Assembly (NCBI GenBank): GCA_963752505.1
Contig: CAVVYM010000002.1
Coordinates: forward strand, 186,001 to 250,000
From: JACJWR01 sp963752505
Lineage (GTDB): Bacteria > Actinomycetota > Actinomycetes > S36-B12 > UBA10799
Length of the DNA stretch: 64,000 nucleotides
Reading direction: 5' to 3'
The translations under genes and the position numbers were made by a program. The notes below the pieces were generated by a model that did no database searches, was not told the DNA's origin, and saw only the letters and a program-made list of their open reading frames with translations. Shown one piece after another: positions 36,077 to 45,310 of this stretch. The first letter of the stretch is position 1; every line of letters begins with the position of its first letter.

Positions 36077-37015
36077 TCAGGCACAGTTGACCCACTCCTC
36101 GCTGCCGTCGGCGAACCGTTGCAGCTTCCACACCGGCAACACCCGCTTGACCTCGTCGACCACATCGGCACACGTTGTGAAGGCCTCCGCCCGGTGTGGC
36201 GCCGACACCGCCACGGCGAAGGCGAGATCGCCCAGCCGGAGCGCCCCCGTGCGGTGGGCAACGGCCACCCGAACTTCTTCCTGACCGGCCACGGCCTGCT
36301 GCACCACGTCGACCAACACCCGGCTCGCGTCAGGATGTGCCGAGTAGGTCAACTCCACCACCTCCCGGCCGTGGTCGTGGTTGCGAACTCGGCCCTCGAA
36401 GGTGACCACCGCGCCCGCATCGTGCGCCGCGACTACCGCGGTCAACGCAGCCATGTCGATCGGCTCTTCGGCAACGTCGGCGCGCCATTGGCGCTCTGCG
36501 GCGGGGGTTTCGGTGGTCCCGTGACCGCCGTGGCCCGATCCGTCGATCATGGCGATCGCGTGGCCGAGCAGCCCGCCGACCGCCGCCAAGCCGTCGCGTA
36601 CGCCACCACGGCTGCCGGGCAGGCATACCACCAGGGCTCGGCCCAACAGGTACCCACCGGAGCGCGAAAGATCCGTCCGAGGCATCTGCTGCCGGGCTGC
36701 GGCACGCATCGCCTCCCCAAGCCCCGGCACCTCCCGAGCCCCCAGACTCAGGAGTGCCTCAACCGTCACATCCCGCGGACCGAGCCCGGTCCCCCCGGTG
36801 GTCACCACGACGCGGGTCGTTGCTGCGGCGGCAGCTACTGCGGCGGCAATCGCATCAACTTCGTCCGAAACAACCTGCGGCGCGCCGGGGCGGAAGCCCA
36901 ACTCGGCCAACAGCGACGCGGCGAGGGGACCCGAGCCGTCATCCGCGTCGCCGGCAGCCACCGAATCCGAACACGTAATCACGGCGGCCATCATTACCTC
37001 GTTCGGAGTAGCCAC
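36077..37015 (-). CDS. Fused molybdopterin adenylyltransferase (MogA/MoaB-like) and molybdopterin synthase large subunit MoaE
   Basis: A 312-residue fusion. Residues 1 to about 160 are a MoaB/MogA domain (VITCSDSVAAGDADDGSGP, VVTTGGTGLGPRDVTVEAL, LPGSRGGVRDGL). Residues about 175-312 are MoaE (GAVVTFEGRVRNHDHGREVVELTY, VAVAHRTGALRLGDLAFAVAVSAPHRAEAF, VWKLQRFADGSEEWV). MoaE with MoaD inserts sulfur into cyclic pyranopterin and the MogA domain adenylates the product, so two successive steps of molybdenum cofactor synthesis are joined. No other moa or moe gene is nearby. Its start has the leaderless-type CAGACT six bases upstream. Confidence 0.9.
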   Translation of the reverse strand: MATPNEVMMAAVITCSDSVAAGDADDGSGPLAASLLAELGFRPGAPQVVSDEVDAIAAAVAAAAATTRVVVTTGGTGLGPRDVTVEALLSLGAREVPGLGEAMRAAARQQMPRTDLSRSGGYLLGRALVVCLPGSRGGVRDGLAAVGGLLGHAIAMIDGSGHGGHGTTETPAAERQWRADVAEEPIDMAALTAVVAAHDAGAVVTFEGRVRNHDHGREVVELTYSAHPDASRVLVDVVQQAVAGQEEVRVAVAHRTGALRLGDLAFAVAVSAPHRAEAFTTCADVVDEVKRVLPVWKLQRFADGSEEWVNCA

Positions 37016-37062
37016 ACGCCCAGTCTGCCACCTGACTACGGAGTCGGTGGAACGCTGAAGTT

Positions 37063-37644
37063 ATGGCTAGGTCCCGGGGCACCTCTCCGCCGGTGCAAGA
37101 GAAGTTCCTGATGGCGATCTACGCACTATTCATCGGGAGCGCCGTCACTAGCCTCGCCGTGGTGGGTCTCTACACGTTCCGCCCAGACCTGGACGACCTC
37201 GCCTACACCGACACGGTTGGGCGGACAGAGTGGTATCGGACGTCGGGATTGATCATGATTGGCGTCGCAACCCTGTTGCTCGCGCTATCCCTGATCAGGT
37301 GGGATCAAACCCTTGTGATCAGCAACGGTCTGCTGCTCGGGGGTCTATTCACGATGATCTTCGGGATCGGCCTGTCGATGAACGCGGGCGATGATGTGGG
37401 GACTTTCCTGGTGCTCACCCTCGCTCTGGCCATCATGTTGGGGCTCGGGTATCTCCGCTTCGCCACTCGCAGCAAAGCCCCCGGGGCGTCACCCGCGCCG
37501 GATGGGAGTCCGTCCGCCAGGGGCTTGCCTGGGCAACCTGGCCCGACCGACGCTGAGCTCGCTGCACGTGTCGACTCGATCGAGGACCGGATGCGCAGGT
37601 TGGGCGAGGCCCTGGGCGACGAAACGCTGCCGCGGCGGCAATAG
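37063..37644 (+). CDS. Hypothetical four-helix membrane protein
   Basis: A 193-residue protein with four hydrophobic helices (about residues 17-38, 62-80, 84-104 and 113-132), then a Pro/Ser/Gly-rich linker and a C-terminal amphipathic helix (DAELAARVDSIEDRMRRLGEAL) that may form a coiled coil. No family recognised. AACGCT six bases before the ATG suggests a leaderless transcript. The next gene starts nine bases later. Confidence 0.65.
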   Translation: MARSRGTSPPVQEKFLMAIYALFIGSAVTSLAVVGLYTFRPDLDDLAYTDTVGRTEWYRTSGLIMIGVATLLLALSLIRWDQTLVISNGLLLGGLFTMIFGIGLSMNAGDDVGTFLVLTLALAIMLGLGYLRFATRSKAPGASPAPDGSPSARGLPGQPGPTDAELAARVDSIEDRMRRLGEALGDETLPRRQ

Positions 37645-37653
37645 AGGTGGGGA

Positions 37654-38184
37654 ATGTCCCCTCAAGGCCCGTTCACCCGCCCCCTGGCCGCCATCACAGG
37701 AGCCTCCAGCGGCTTCGGCCGCGTGTTCGCCCATCGACTCGCAGACCGCGGACATGACCTTGTGCTCGTGGCGAGGAATGGGGCGAGGCTGCAGGAAATG
37801 GCGTCGGAAGTCGCCGAGTTGTCTGAATCAGAGCAAGTCGGACAGATTCGCCTCAACATCGAAGCCTTGACAATCCTGTCGCGGGCGGCGGCGTTGGGGA
37901 TGGTCGAACACGGTCGGGGCGCGGGCGTTCGGGTCCTCTGCGTCTGCCCGAGCTACACCGATACCGGCTTCGCCGACCGTGCCGGCGCCGCCTTCTCCCA
38001 GCTACCGTCCTTCATGGTGTCCAACCCAGAACATGTGGTGGACACTGCATTGCGCGATCTCGACCGCGGCCGTTCCATGAGCATCCCCGGCTACTTCAAC
38101 GCGGCCCTCGCGGCCGGCTCCAAGGTTTCGCCGTCCTGGCTCACACGCAAGGTCTCCGGGGCGCTAACGAAACGTACGCTCTGA
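37654..38184 (+). pseudogene. Short-chain dehydrogenase remnant with two in-frame internal deletions
   Basis: A 176-residue open frame whose N-terminus (AAITGASSGFGRVFAHRLADRGHDLVLVAR) is an SDR cofactor-binding loop and whose C-terminus (GVRVLCVCPSYTDTGF) is the SDR segment after the active site. A typical member is about 260 residues. Around residues 58-61 the NNAG-containing part is missing, and around 89-91 the part with the catalytic Ser and YxxxK is missing, while the frame stays open. The product cannot be an active SDR. A decaying gene is most likely; a collapsed assembly is possible. Confidence 0.75.
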
Positions 38185-38335
38185 CCGAGCGCGGCGTCGC
38201 CTCCGGGGACCTGCGGAGCGATCACCACAGCCGCTGTGACCGATTCGGCAGGCACCTAGCATCGGAGGGTCGAGGCCTTGGCTGCGGGACTCGCGACGAC
38301 TGACACCCAGTCGCAGCGTTGATTCACCACATTGC

Positions 38336-38375
38336 GACGCCCGCGGGGGCACCACGTGGTGCCCCCGCGGGCGTC
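38336..38375. terminator. Perfect 40-base palindrome, probable bidirectional terminator
   Basis: The two 20-base halves (38336-38355 and 38356-38375) are exact reverse complements, rich in G and C. It lies in the 230-base gap between the SDR remnant (plus) and the DUF805 gene (minus), whose stops face each other. The other bases of the gap (38185-38335 and 38376-38414) show no gene. Confidence 0.7.
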
Positions 38376-38414
38376 AAGGCAGACTGACGGCGCGAACCGA
38401 CAGCTAGGTGGCGG

Positions 38415-38828
38415 CTACGCCGTACCGGGAACAGCCTTGGGATCAGGCCCGTACTTGTTCGGACCCGGTGTTCCAGACTGGATGTAGAACACGAAGAACA
38501 GGATGATCGGGCCGAGGAAGCACAGCACGTTCAGCCACCACCACCAGCCCGTGGCATCGCGGTCGTGAAGGCGCCGCACGGTCACCGAGATCCATGGCAG
38601 GACGAGCAACAAAGAGGCCAGACACTGGATCCAGCCGGGATTGTAGGCAAACGTTTCCCCGTCGGCGGTCGACACCACCTGCCACCCGATGGCTTGGTCG
38701 ATCAGCGCCGCCACAAAACTCACCAACACAAGGAAGAGGTAGAACCACCAGAACTCGGACCGCCTAGCGCGGCCTGAGAAATCGATGTACTTGGAAAGAC
38801 ACGTCTTGACTGCTTCGCCGAACCCCAT
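38415..38828 (-). CDS. DUF805 membrane protein
   Basis: A 137-residue protein with the DUF805 signature: KYIDFSGRARRSEFWWFYLF at the start, then about four hydrophobic helices, VRRLHDRDATGWWWW in the middle and GPNKYGPDP at the end. Function unknown; the family is common as small inner-membrane proteins. A segment DGETFAYNPGW between helices 2 and 3 is longer than in many members. Confidence 0.9.
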   Translation of the reverse strand: MGFGEAVKTCLSKYIDFSGRARRSEFWWFYLFLVLVSFVAALIDQAIGWQVVSTADGETFAYNPGWIQCLASLLLVLPWISVTVRRLHDRDATGWWWWLNVLCFLGPIILFFVFYIQSGTPGPNKYGPDPKAVPGTA

Positions 38829-38981
38829 GGCTGCTCCTTGCTAGACGACCGCTGTGTGCTGATGCCTTGTGACACCGCAGGTATAACCATGGCAGAGCGC
38901 CTGAGGCCATGTGATCGAATTGGATAACTTGATTCCACTGGCAATATTGGGCGGTCGCAACACCCGGATCGAGGTCTGAGA

Positions 38982-39779
38982 ATGATCGCACACATCTTCG
39001 ACTTGCCCGAGTGGCTGCTGATCGGCTTTGTCGCCGCCGGCGCCCTCGGAATCGTGGTGCCGTTGACCGCGCGATCGATCCGCCGGTTCGAGAACGCCAA
39101 CGACCACAACAGCATCAGCATCGCCGGCTGGGCGCTCGGATTCGTGGGAGGGTCGTTCGTGTTCGCCGGCACTTTCACCACCGTCACGGTGTGGGAAGTC
39201 GAGCAGACCCAAGCCGCCGCGATCATGTCTGAGTTCACGGCAGCCACCGAGTTCGTCCAGGGCCTGCGCACCGTAGATCCGGAGTTCTCGGCCGAAGCGC
39301 AGCGCATCCTGCTCTCCTACGCCGATCTTGCCGAAGACCGCGAACTCGACGAGTTGACCGGCCTGCCCAAGATTCGCTTCGCCAACGGGGACGATGACAC
39401 CGCAGAGGCGCTCGACGACCTCTACTTCCTCATCGAATCGGCGCAGGATGACGGGACGCTGACCCAAAGTGAAACCACCGCCGTCCTACAGTCCTACGAG
39501 GCCATCGCTGCGGCTCGGTTGAGTCGGTTGGCGCTGCGTTCGCCTCTGCCCAAGGAAATCGCAAGCTTGCTCGCGGTTGTCTCAGTCGCGACCCTGGTGG
39601 CCCTCGGAACGTTCCCTTCCGGGAGGGACCGCAGCACCCGTTGGATCATGACGTTCACCGGGACGGCGATTGTGATTTCGGTGCTTGCCACAGTCATCGT
39701 CTTGGTGTCACCCGGGTCGGACATCGATTCCCGACTGGGGCCGGTGGAAGACTTCCGCACCTGGGTCGACGTCAACTAG
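38982..39779 (+). CDS. Four-helix membrane protein, DUF4239/bestrophin-like layout
   Basis: A 265-residue protein with two N-terminal helices (about residues 10-30 and 45-70), a soluble helical middle of about 120 residues (AAIMSEFTAATEFVQGL, SAEAQRILLSYADLAED) and two C-terminal helices (about 188-210 and 220-243). This two-plus-two plan resembles DUF4239 proteins, but I saw no decisive motif. GAGG lies just before the ATG. Confidence 0.5.
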   Translation: MIAHIFDLPEWLLIGFVAAGALGIVVPLTARSIRRFENANDHNSISIAGWALGFVGGSFVFAGTFTTVTVWEVEQTQAAAIMSEFTAATEFVQGLRTVDPEFSAEAQRILLSYADLAEDRELDELTGLPKIRFANGDDDTAEALDDLYFLIESAQDDGTLTQSETTAVLQSYEAIAAARLSRLALRSPLPKEIASLLAVVSVATLVALGTFPSGRDRSTRWIMTFTGTAIVISVLATVIVLVSPGSDIDSRLGPVEDFRTWVDVN

Positions 39780-39896
39780 CACCCGTCGCACAGCTGATAC
39801 GCGCGAGTGCACAGGTTCATCACACAACTCCCCTCAATACCGTCTGCTAGCGCTACAAGGTGTGCATCGCGGGAGCCTCGGCGCCGGCCGCTGCAA

Positions 39897-42800
39897 CTAG
39901 CGCAGGTGGGCGATCCAAACGGCGACCTCGCGGCCGGCCCGACGCAGCTTCTCCAACCGGGCGCCGACGAAAATCAGCACGACACCGCCAATGAGCAACG
40001 GAATCCAGGCCCCGAAGAGAAGCCCAGCTACCAAGACCGTAGGCGCCAACGCCGTCATCGCGGAAAGTAGACCCGGCCACAACAGACCAGCTAGTCGCGT
40101 CAGCGCGCCGACTATCACGCAGGCCGTGGCGGTCAGGATGACGACCGAAACCCGCAGCAGGTCATAGAAATCTGTCGACAGCCAAATGTCCCACGCGGCA
40201 AGCGCAGACGGCATGAGGGCGATAGTGATTGGCACGCCAAGCGTGACGAGGCTCGGCAATGGACGCCGAACGGCCCACCGCACCAACGCAACCACCCCAC
40301 CCACCGCAACCGCCGACGGCAACGACCACCCCTCCGGCAACACCACACCCCACTGCTCCACCCCCACCACAACGTTCCACCACACCACCACCACCGCACC
40401 GATCCCAGCAGCACAACTCACCCACCGCCACGACCGCTCACCCCCCACAACACCCGCGAACCCCGCAACACCGGCAACCCCGACCAACACCACCACAACC
40501 CCCACCACACGAATCCCCGCAACAACCCAACCCCCCAACACCCACGGATCCACCAACGCCGCCACCACCGACGGCCCCACCCCCACCACCAGCACCGACC
40601 CCCACACCGGCCACAACCACACCCGCCAACCAGCCCCCCACCGCACCAGCGCAACCACCCCACCCACCGCAACCGCCGACGGCAACGACCACCCCTCCGG
40701 CAACACCACACCCCACTGCTCCACCCCCACCACAACGTTCCACCACACCACCACCACCGCACCGATCCCAGCAGCACAACTCACCCACCGCCACGACCGC
40801 TCACCCCCCACAACACCCGCGAACCCCGCAACACCGGCAACGCCGACCAACACCACCACAACCCCCACCACACGAATCCCCGCAACAACCCAACCCCCCA
40901 ACACCCACGGATCCACCAACGCCGCCACCACCGACGGCCCCACCCCCACCACCAGCACCAACCCCCACACCGGCCACTGCCACACCCGCCAACCAGCCCC
41001 CCACCGCACCAGCGCAACCACCCCACCCAGCGCAACCGCCGACGGCAACGACCACCCCTCCGGCAACACCACACCCCACTGCTCCACCCCCACCACAACG
41101 TTCCACCACACCACCACCACCGCACCGATCCCAGCAGCACAACTCACCCACCGCCACGACCGCTCACCCCCCGCAACACCCGCGAACCCCGCAACACCGG
41201 CAACGCCGACCAACACCACCACAACCCCCACCACACGAATCCCCGCAACAACCCAACCCCCCAACACCCACGGATCCACCAACGCCGCCACCACCGACGG
41301 CCCCACCCCCACCACCAGCACCAACCCCCACACCGGCCACTGCCACACCCGCCAACCAGCCCCCCACCGCACCAGCGCAACCACCCCACCCAGCGCAACC
41401 GCCGACGGCAACGACCACCCCTCCGGCAACACCACACCCCACTGCTCCACCCCCACCACAACGTTCCACCACACCACCACCACCGCACCGATCCCAGCAG
41501 CACAACTCACCCACCGCCACGACCGCTCACCCCCCACAACACCCGCGAACCCCGCAACACCGGCAACCCCGACCAACACCACCACAACCCCCACCACACG
41601 AATCCCCGCAACAACCCAACCCCCCAACACCCACGGATCCACCAACGCCGCCACCACCGACGGCCCCACCCCCACCACCAGCACCGACCCCCACACCGGC
41701 CACAACCACACCCGCCAACCAGCCCCCCACCGCACCAGCGCAACCACCCCACCCACCGCAACCGCCGACGGCAACGACCACCCCTCCGGCAACACCACAC
41801 CCCACTGCTCCACCCCCACCACAACGTTCCACCACACCACCACCACCGCACCGATGCCCAGCGATGAAGCAAAGACACGATCCCGCCGCGCCAGCAGCGC
41901 AACGACGACGCCGATGGCGACAACCAGCACCACACGCAGCCGCTGCGCGGTGTCGCCTGTCGCGAACGGCACCAAGACCGCCATCGCCGCGCCGAAGACC
42001 AAAACGGCAAAGAGGGGCCACTGGACCGACCGCCACCACTGGCTCGGAGTCCGCGGCTCCACGACCCAAACCGTCACAAGTGCCACCGCCACCGCGACCG
42101 GCACCACAAACACCTCGGGAAATCGCACAACCTCGCTTTGTGCCATGAACTGCAGGTAGGACACCAACGGGACCCCTAGCGCTGCAGCGAACGCGACCGT
42201 GTCTACCCACCGCGGTTGCTGTATCGGCCACGCCGCAACCAGGCCCAGAACTGCGACCATAGCGAGGCTGTGCCACCAATCTGCAGTCTCAACGAACTCC
42301 GGATTCCCCAGGAAAGCCACGTACGTGGGCGCCACAGTAGCCAGCACAATGCTGCCGATCGGGATCCCTCGCGCCACTCCGCGGCGGCGCGCCAGCAGGA
42401 CAACGCCTACCGCGAGGGCACCGGCAGGAACCGTCACCGCTTCGAACCCACCCCAGCTGTCGAGACCGACGACCCACCCGAAGGTCCAGGATCCGACGGC
42501 AAGTAGCCAGCCGCTAACCGCCAACTCCGGGCGTCCCATGGTCGCCGGTGTCGCTGCACCCAAACCGATGCCGACCACCACGGCGCCCAGGCCGATGCCG
42601 ATCAGCGTGGCGGTCAGCCAAGCCCACGGCAATTGCTGGCCGACGTCCAACTCGCCTGTCGCGACCGCCCACGGCGCCAAGGCCAAACTAGCGGCGCGCA
42701 TGAGCGAGGCGACCGCGAGGCACCTGCCAAACACTGTCAACCACAGGCGCCCGGCGCTGCTCGATACGTGCCGAGCCCCCCACATGCTGCCGACCAGCAC

Positions 42801-44159
42801 CCCGAGGACTGCAGCCGAAGTCAGCCCCGCTTCGACCACCGAGAGCGACTGGCCCACCAGCGTCGCGGTCACAGCCGTCCCGGCAAACAAAGCAGACACG
42901 ATCAGCAGCTCCCCAGCCAAAGGCTTGGCCGCTCGAAGCGCCGCCCACCAAGCCGACAGGGCTAGGGCCGCGGCGCTGACGCAGATGATGCTCAACGAGG
43001 GCCTGCTCCCCCACTGCGTGATTGTGGGGAACACCACCAGCAGGGCCGCTCCAATCGCGGCACCGGCCACCAGCAAGCCACCTGCCGCCGCAGACCACCA
43101 AGCCGTGGCGGACGTGACCGGATCGGATTCCGCCTCGCGGCGGGACCACCCGAACATCACCACGACCAACGGCGTGAACGTCAAGGTGGCGAGGGCTAGT
43201 TCCCAATCCGACGTCAAGGCGATTTCGAGGGCGCCGAGCGCTACCAGCACAACCAACAGGGCCGCCCCCGGAGTAGAGGCAACCCCGATCAACCACCACA
43301 GGCGCACCTTTGCCAACCGTCCCGCCACCATGACGACGGCGCAGAACAGCACCGCCGCGAAGGCGGGATAACCGTCGCCGAACGGAACCTCCGAGAACGC
43401 AGGTATCGACGCCAAGACCACCAGAGCCGAAGCAGCCGTGAGAATTGCCAACACGGTGCTGGTTGTCGGCAACGTCCGCCGGACGAGAATGGTTGCAGCG
43501 CCGATGGTGGCCACCGCTGCTGTGAGCAGGATTACTTGGCCCCAGGCCGGCAAGACTCCCCATAGCACCGCCGAGATCGTGATCAAGGAAGCGAGCAGCA
43601 GGACCGCGCCCGTGCCCTGCAGCACAACCGCGACGGGCACGACTGGCGCGCTGCGGCCTCTCCTCGGCGACGCTGGAGCGGCGGATGAGGCGGATGAGGT
43701 GGTTGGCTCCGATGGTGCGGGATAGGCCACCGCCGAGGCACTCGACAGTGGCAACCCCGCTTCCACAGGCTTCGACGCCTGCACCCGGCCGTTGGGCCGA
43801 GCAGTCACGTCAAATCCCAGCTTCAACGGCGGTGTGGGGTCTGGCGTTGGAGTCGTCGCTGGCGGCCGACCGCTACGGGCCGCCGCGATTCGGCGCCAGG
43901 TCTCGTACTCCTTGCGCTCCGCCTTGTGCCTCTTGACGACTTCTGATCGCAGCGCCGTCAAGCGCACTATCTCGTTGTCGAGTTCTTCGATTTCGCTGTT
44001 CAGGGTGGTGACGGCGCTCCAGGACTGGCTGGCCCGCCGGGCGCTCTCGGAGTCGATGAGACACTCGCAGCCAGGGCACATCACGAGGCCGCCCACCGAC
44101 GGCAACTGCCCGCTGCAAAACGGGCACCAGACGTAGTCGTTTTGCGGAATCACGCTCAC
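39897..44159 (-). CDS. Giant multi-pass membrane protein with N-terminal zinc ribbon and 121-residue tandem repeats (SCO7613 C-terminal-domain type)
   Basis: About 1420 residues from the GTG at 44159, which has GGGAGG six bases upstream; an ATG at 44258 would add 33 residues. Order: zinc ribbon (C12, C15, C28, C31), coiled coil (about 48-95), Pro/Ser/Ala linker (about 95-200), then dozens of membrane helices to the end. The LLLASLITISAVLWGVLPAWGQ start and helix-rich style match the actinobacterial SCO7613 C-terminal domain membrane family, of unknown function. Residues about 768-1295 are four near-identical 121-residue units and a partial fifth, each with about three or four helices rich in Val, Gly and Trp. 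Such repeats are not part of the family as I know it. Confidence 0.7.
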   Translation of the reverse strand: MSVIPQNDYVWCPFCSGQLPSVGGLVMCPGCECLIDSESARRASQSWSAVTTLNSEIEELDNEIVRLTALRSEVVKRHKAERKEYETWRRIAAARSGRPPATTPTPDPTPPLKLGFDVTARPNGRVQASKPVEAGLPLSSASAVAYPAPSEPTTSSASSAAPASPRRGRSAPVVPVAVVLQGTGAVLLLASLITISAVLWGVLPAWGQVILLTAAVATIGAATILVRRTLPTTSTVLAILTAASALVVLASIPAFSEVPFGDGYPAFAAVLFCAVVMVAGRLAKVRLWWLIGVASTPGAALLVVLVALGALEIALTSDWELALATLTFTPLVVVMFGWSRREAESDPVTSATAWWSAAAGGLLVAGAAIGAALLVVFPTITQWGSRPSLSIICVSAAALALSAWWAALRAAKPLAGELLIVSALFAGTAVTATLVGQSLSVVEAGLTSAAVLGVLVGSMWGARHVSSSAGRLWLTVFGRCLAVASLMRAASLALAPWAVATGELDVGQQLPWAWLTATLIGIGLGAVVVGIGLGAATPATMGRPELAVSGWLLAVGSWTFGWVVGLDSWGGFEAVTVPAGALAVGVVLLARRRGVARGIPIGSIVLATVAPTYVAFLGNPEFVETADWWHSLAMVAVLGLVAAWPIQQPRWVDTVAFAAALGVPLVSYLQFMAQSEVVRFPEVFVVPVAVAVALVTVWVVEPRTPSQWWRSVQWPLFAVLVFGAAMAVLVPFATGDTAQRLRVVLVVAIGVVVALLARRDRVFASSLGIGAVVVVWWNVVVGVEQWGVVLPEGWSLPSAVAVGGVVALVRWGAGWRVWLWPVWGSVLVVGVGPSVVAALVDPWVLGGWVVAGIRVVGVVVVLVGVAGVAGFAGVVGGERSWRWVSCAAGIGAVVVVWWNVVVGVEQWGVVLPEGWSLPSAVALGGVVALVRWGAGWRVWQWPVWGLVLVVGVGPSVVAALVDPWVLGGWVVAGIRVVGVVVVLVGVAGVAGFAGVAGGERSWRWVSCAAGIGAVVVVWWNVVVGVEQWGVVLPEGWSLPSAVALGGVVALVRWGAGWRVWQWPVWGLVLVVGVGPSVVAALVDPWVLGGWVVAGIRVVGVVVVLVGVAGVAGFAGVVGGERSWRWVSCAAGIGAVVVVWWNVVVGVEQWGVVLPEGWSLPSAVAVGGVVALVRWGAGWRVWLWPVWGSVLVVGVGPSVVAALVDPWVLGGWVVAGIRVVGVVVVLVGVAGVAGFAGVVGGERSWRWVSCAAGIGAVVVVWWNVVVGVEQWGVVLPEGWSLPSAVAVGGVVALVRWAVRRPLPSLVTLGVPITIALMPSALAAWDIWLSTDFYDLLRVSVVILTATACVIVGALTRLAGLLWPGLLSAMTALAPTVLVAGLLFGAWIPLLIGGVVLIFVGARLEKLRRAGREVAVWIAHLR
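40275..41858 (-). repeat. Tandem 363-bp repeat array, four full copies and a 132-bp partial copy
   Basis: Copies on the minus strand: 41858-41496, 41495-41133, 41132-40770, 40769-40407, and the partial 40406-40275. Each unit is 121 codons in frame. Copies 1 and 4 appear identical as protein, and copies 2 and 3 differ from them at the same few places (AV to AL, WLWPVWGS to WQWPVWGL) and from each other at one residue (VAGG versus VVGG). The order is A-B-B'-A. The coding strand is almost pure G and T with very little A. Confidence 0.95.
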
Positions 44160-44372
44160 TGCGCACCTCCCGCCTCCATCGGCGCGCAGCGACTCATTCG
44201 CATCGGCACCAACGGCCTCGTTTTCAAGTTTAGGGATGCGCGTCCCGGGTGTGTCCACTCGTCAGGTAGTTAGGCCATCCGCGCGACAGGAAGGCCCCCG
44301 GATACTGCGTCGTCGGGTACCCCTCGACCGCTAGGGACGCGGCGAAGTCGTCACCCCCACAAGACCGACCCG

Positions 44373-45089
44373 CTACTCGTTGGCGAACGCCCGGTCGAGG
44401 CCACGTTGGGCCTCCCGCCGCGCCACCGCCGTCATCTGTGGATTTGCTGTCACGAATTGCGCAACTTCATGCGGGAACCAACGAGTCGTGTCGCGCAGCG
44501 CCCAGCCGATCGCCTTGGCGATGAAGAATTCCCGGTCCTCCAAGTGGGGTGTGCACATCGCGAACAGCACATCGGTGTCGGTCGCCTGCTTGCGCCCGCG
44601 TTGATGCTGAATCGCTGCCCGAATCAACCACCTATCGGAACTCTCACACCATTGCCACATCAAGGATTCCAGCGTCGGGTAGTGAACCGTGAGGGGGCTG
44701 ATCACCGCCGAACCCAGCGAATCCACGGTGTCCCACCATGGCTTGTCGGTCACCAGAGACTGCACTGGATCGACGAGGAATTCTGCGGGCAAGGTCCGCT
44801 GATAGCGGGTCAGCAAGTCGCAGGCCGCGTACTGAAACTCCCGGGCAGGTTCCTCCCAGAGCAACTCAACGATTTCGCGCAGCGTCTCGGCCGACGGCAC
44901 CGGCTGGTCGGCCACAACCGTTCGGACTGCTGCGCGACGGGCGGGAGTCTTGATCCCGAGGAAGGGCGCCACGTCCTTCATGTACGCACGCACAGTAATT
45001 GCGTTGGTCGGACAGGCCAGGGGCTCGAGGGCCTCAGCGATCGCATCCACCCAGTCGGTCGGCGATTCGAGCAGCTGCACGCTCGCCAT
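44373..45089 (-). CDS. DNA alkylation repair protein, AlkD-like HEAT-repeat glycosylase
   Basis: A 238-residue alpha-helical protein of the AlkD family, which removes N3- and N7-alkylated purines without base flipping. Typical phrases are FLGIKTPARRA, KPWWDTVDSLGS (Trp and Asp of the DNA cleft), SSDRWLIRAAIQHQ and EFFIAKAIGWALRDTTRWFP. The family Arg next to the catalytic Asp aligns with R in DRWLIRAA. The 283 bases between its stop and the giant gene start (44160-44372) show no gene. Confidence 0.88.
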   Translation of the reverse strand: MASVQLLESPTDWVDAIAEALEPLACPTNAITVRAYMKDVAPFLGIKTPARRAAVRTVVADQPVPSAETLREIVELLWEEPAREFQYAACDLLTRYQRTLPAEFLVDPVQSLVTDKPWWDTVDSLGSAVISPLTVHYPTLESLMWQWCESSDRWLIRAAIQHQRGRKQATDTDVLFAMCTPHLEDREFFIAKAIGWALRDTTRWFPHEVAQFVTANPQMTAVARREAQRGLDRAFANE

Positions 45090-45310
45090 TCTGCCCGGGT
45101 TGAGTCACCGATGCGGCGAGGGGCACCTCGGTGAGCCCTGCATCTGAGCGCCGCCGCAGCGCGGCTTGAGCAGATCGGCAGGATCGAGAAGGTCGTCAGC
45201 GTCGCTGGCGGCCGCGAGATTGCGAGGGTGGGTAGGGCCGGCCCAAGGGAGACCTTGGTGCGATCGCACACCCTAGTTGTGTCGCCTGGCCAATCGGAAA
45301 GAATGGTCCG
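45090..45310. other. Divergent intergenic region between the AlkD-like and sirtuin genes
   Basis: About 220 bases without a supported gene. It ends with AAGAAT six bases before the sirtuin GTG, which fits the leaderless pattern. No other element could be named. Confidence 0.4.

Noticed and set aside
40275..41858. Possible CRISPR array
   Set aside because: The repeat is 363 bases, contiguous, in frame with a large gene and without spacers.
40186..42159. Long plus-strand open frames (657 and 629 codons) across the repeats
   Set aside because: They are Thr/Pro/His low-complexity mirrors of the G/T-rich coding strand and lack a start context or any domain.
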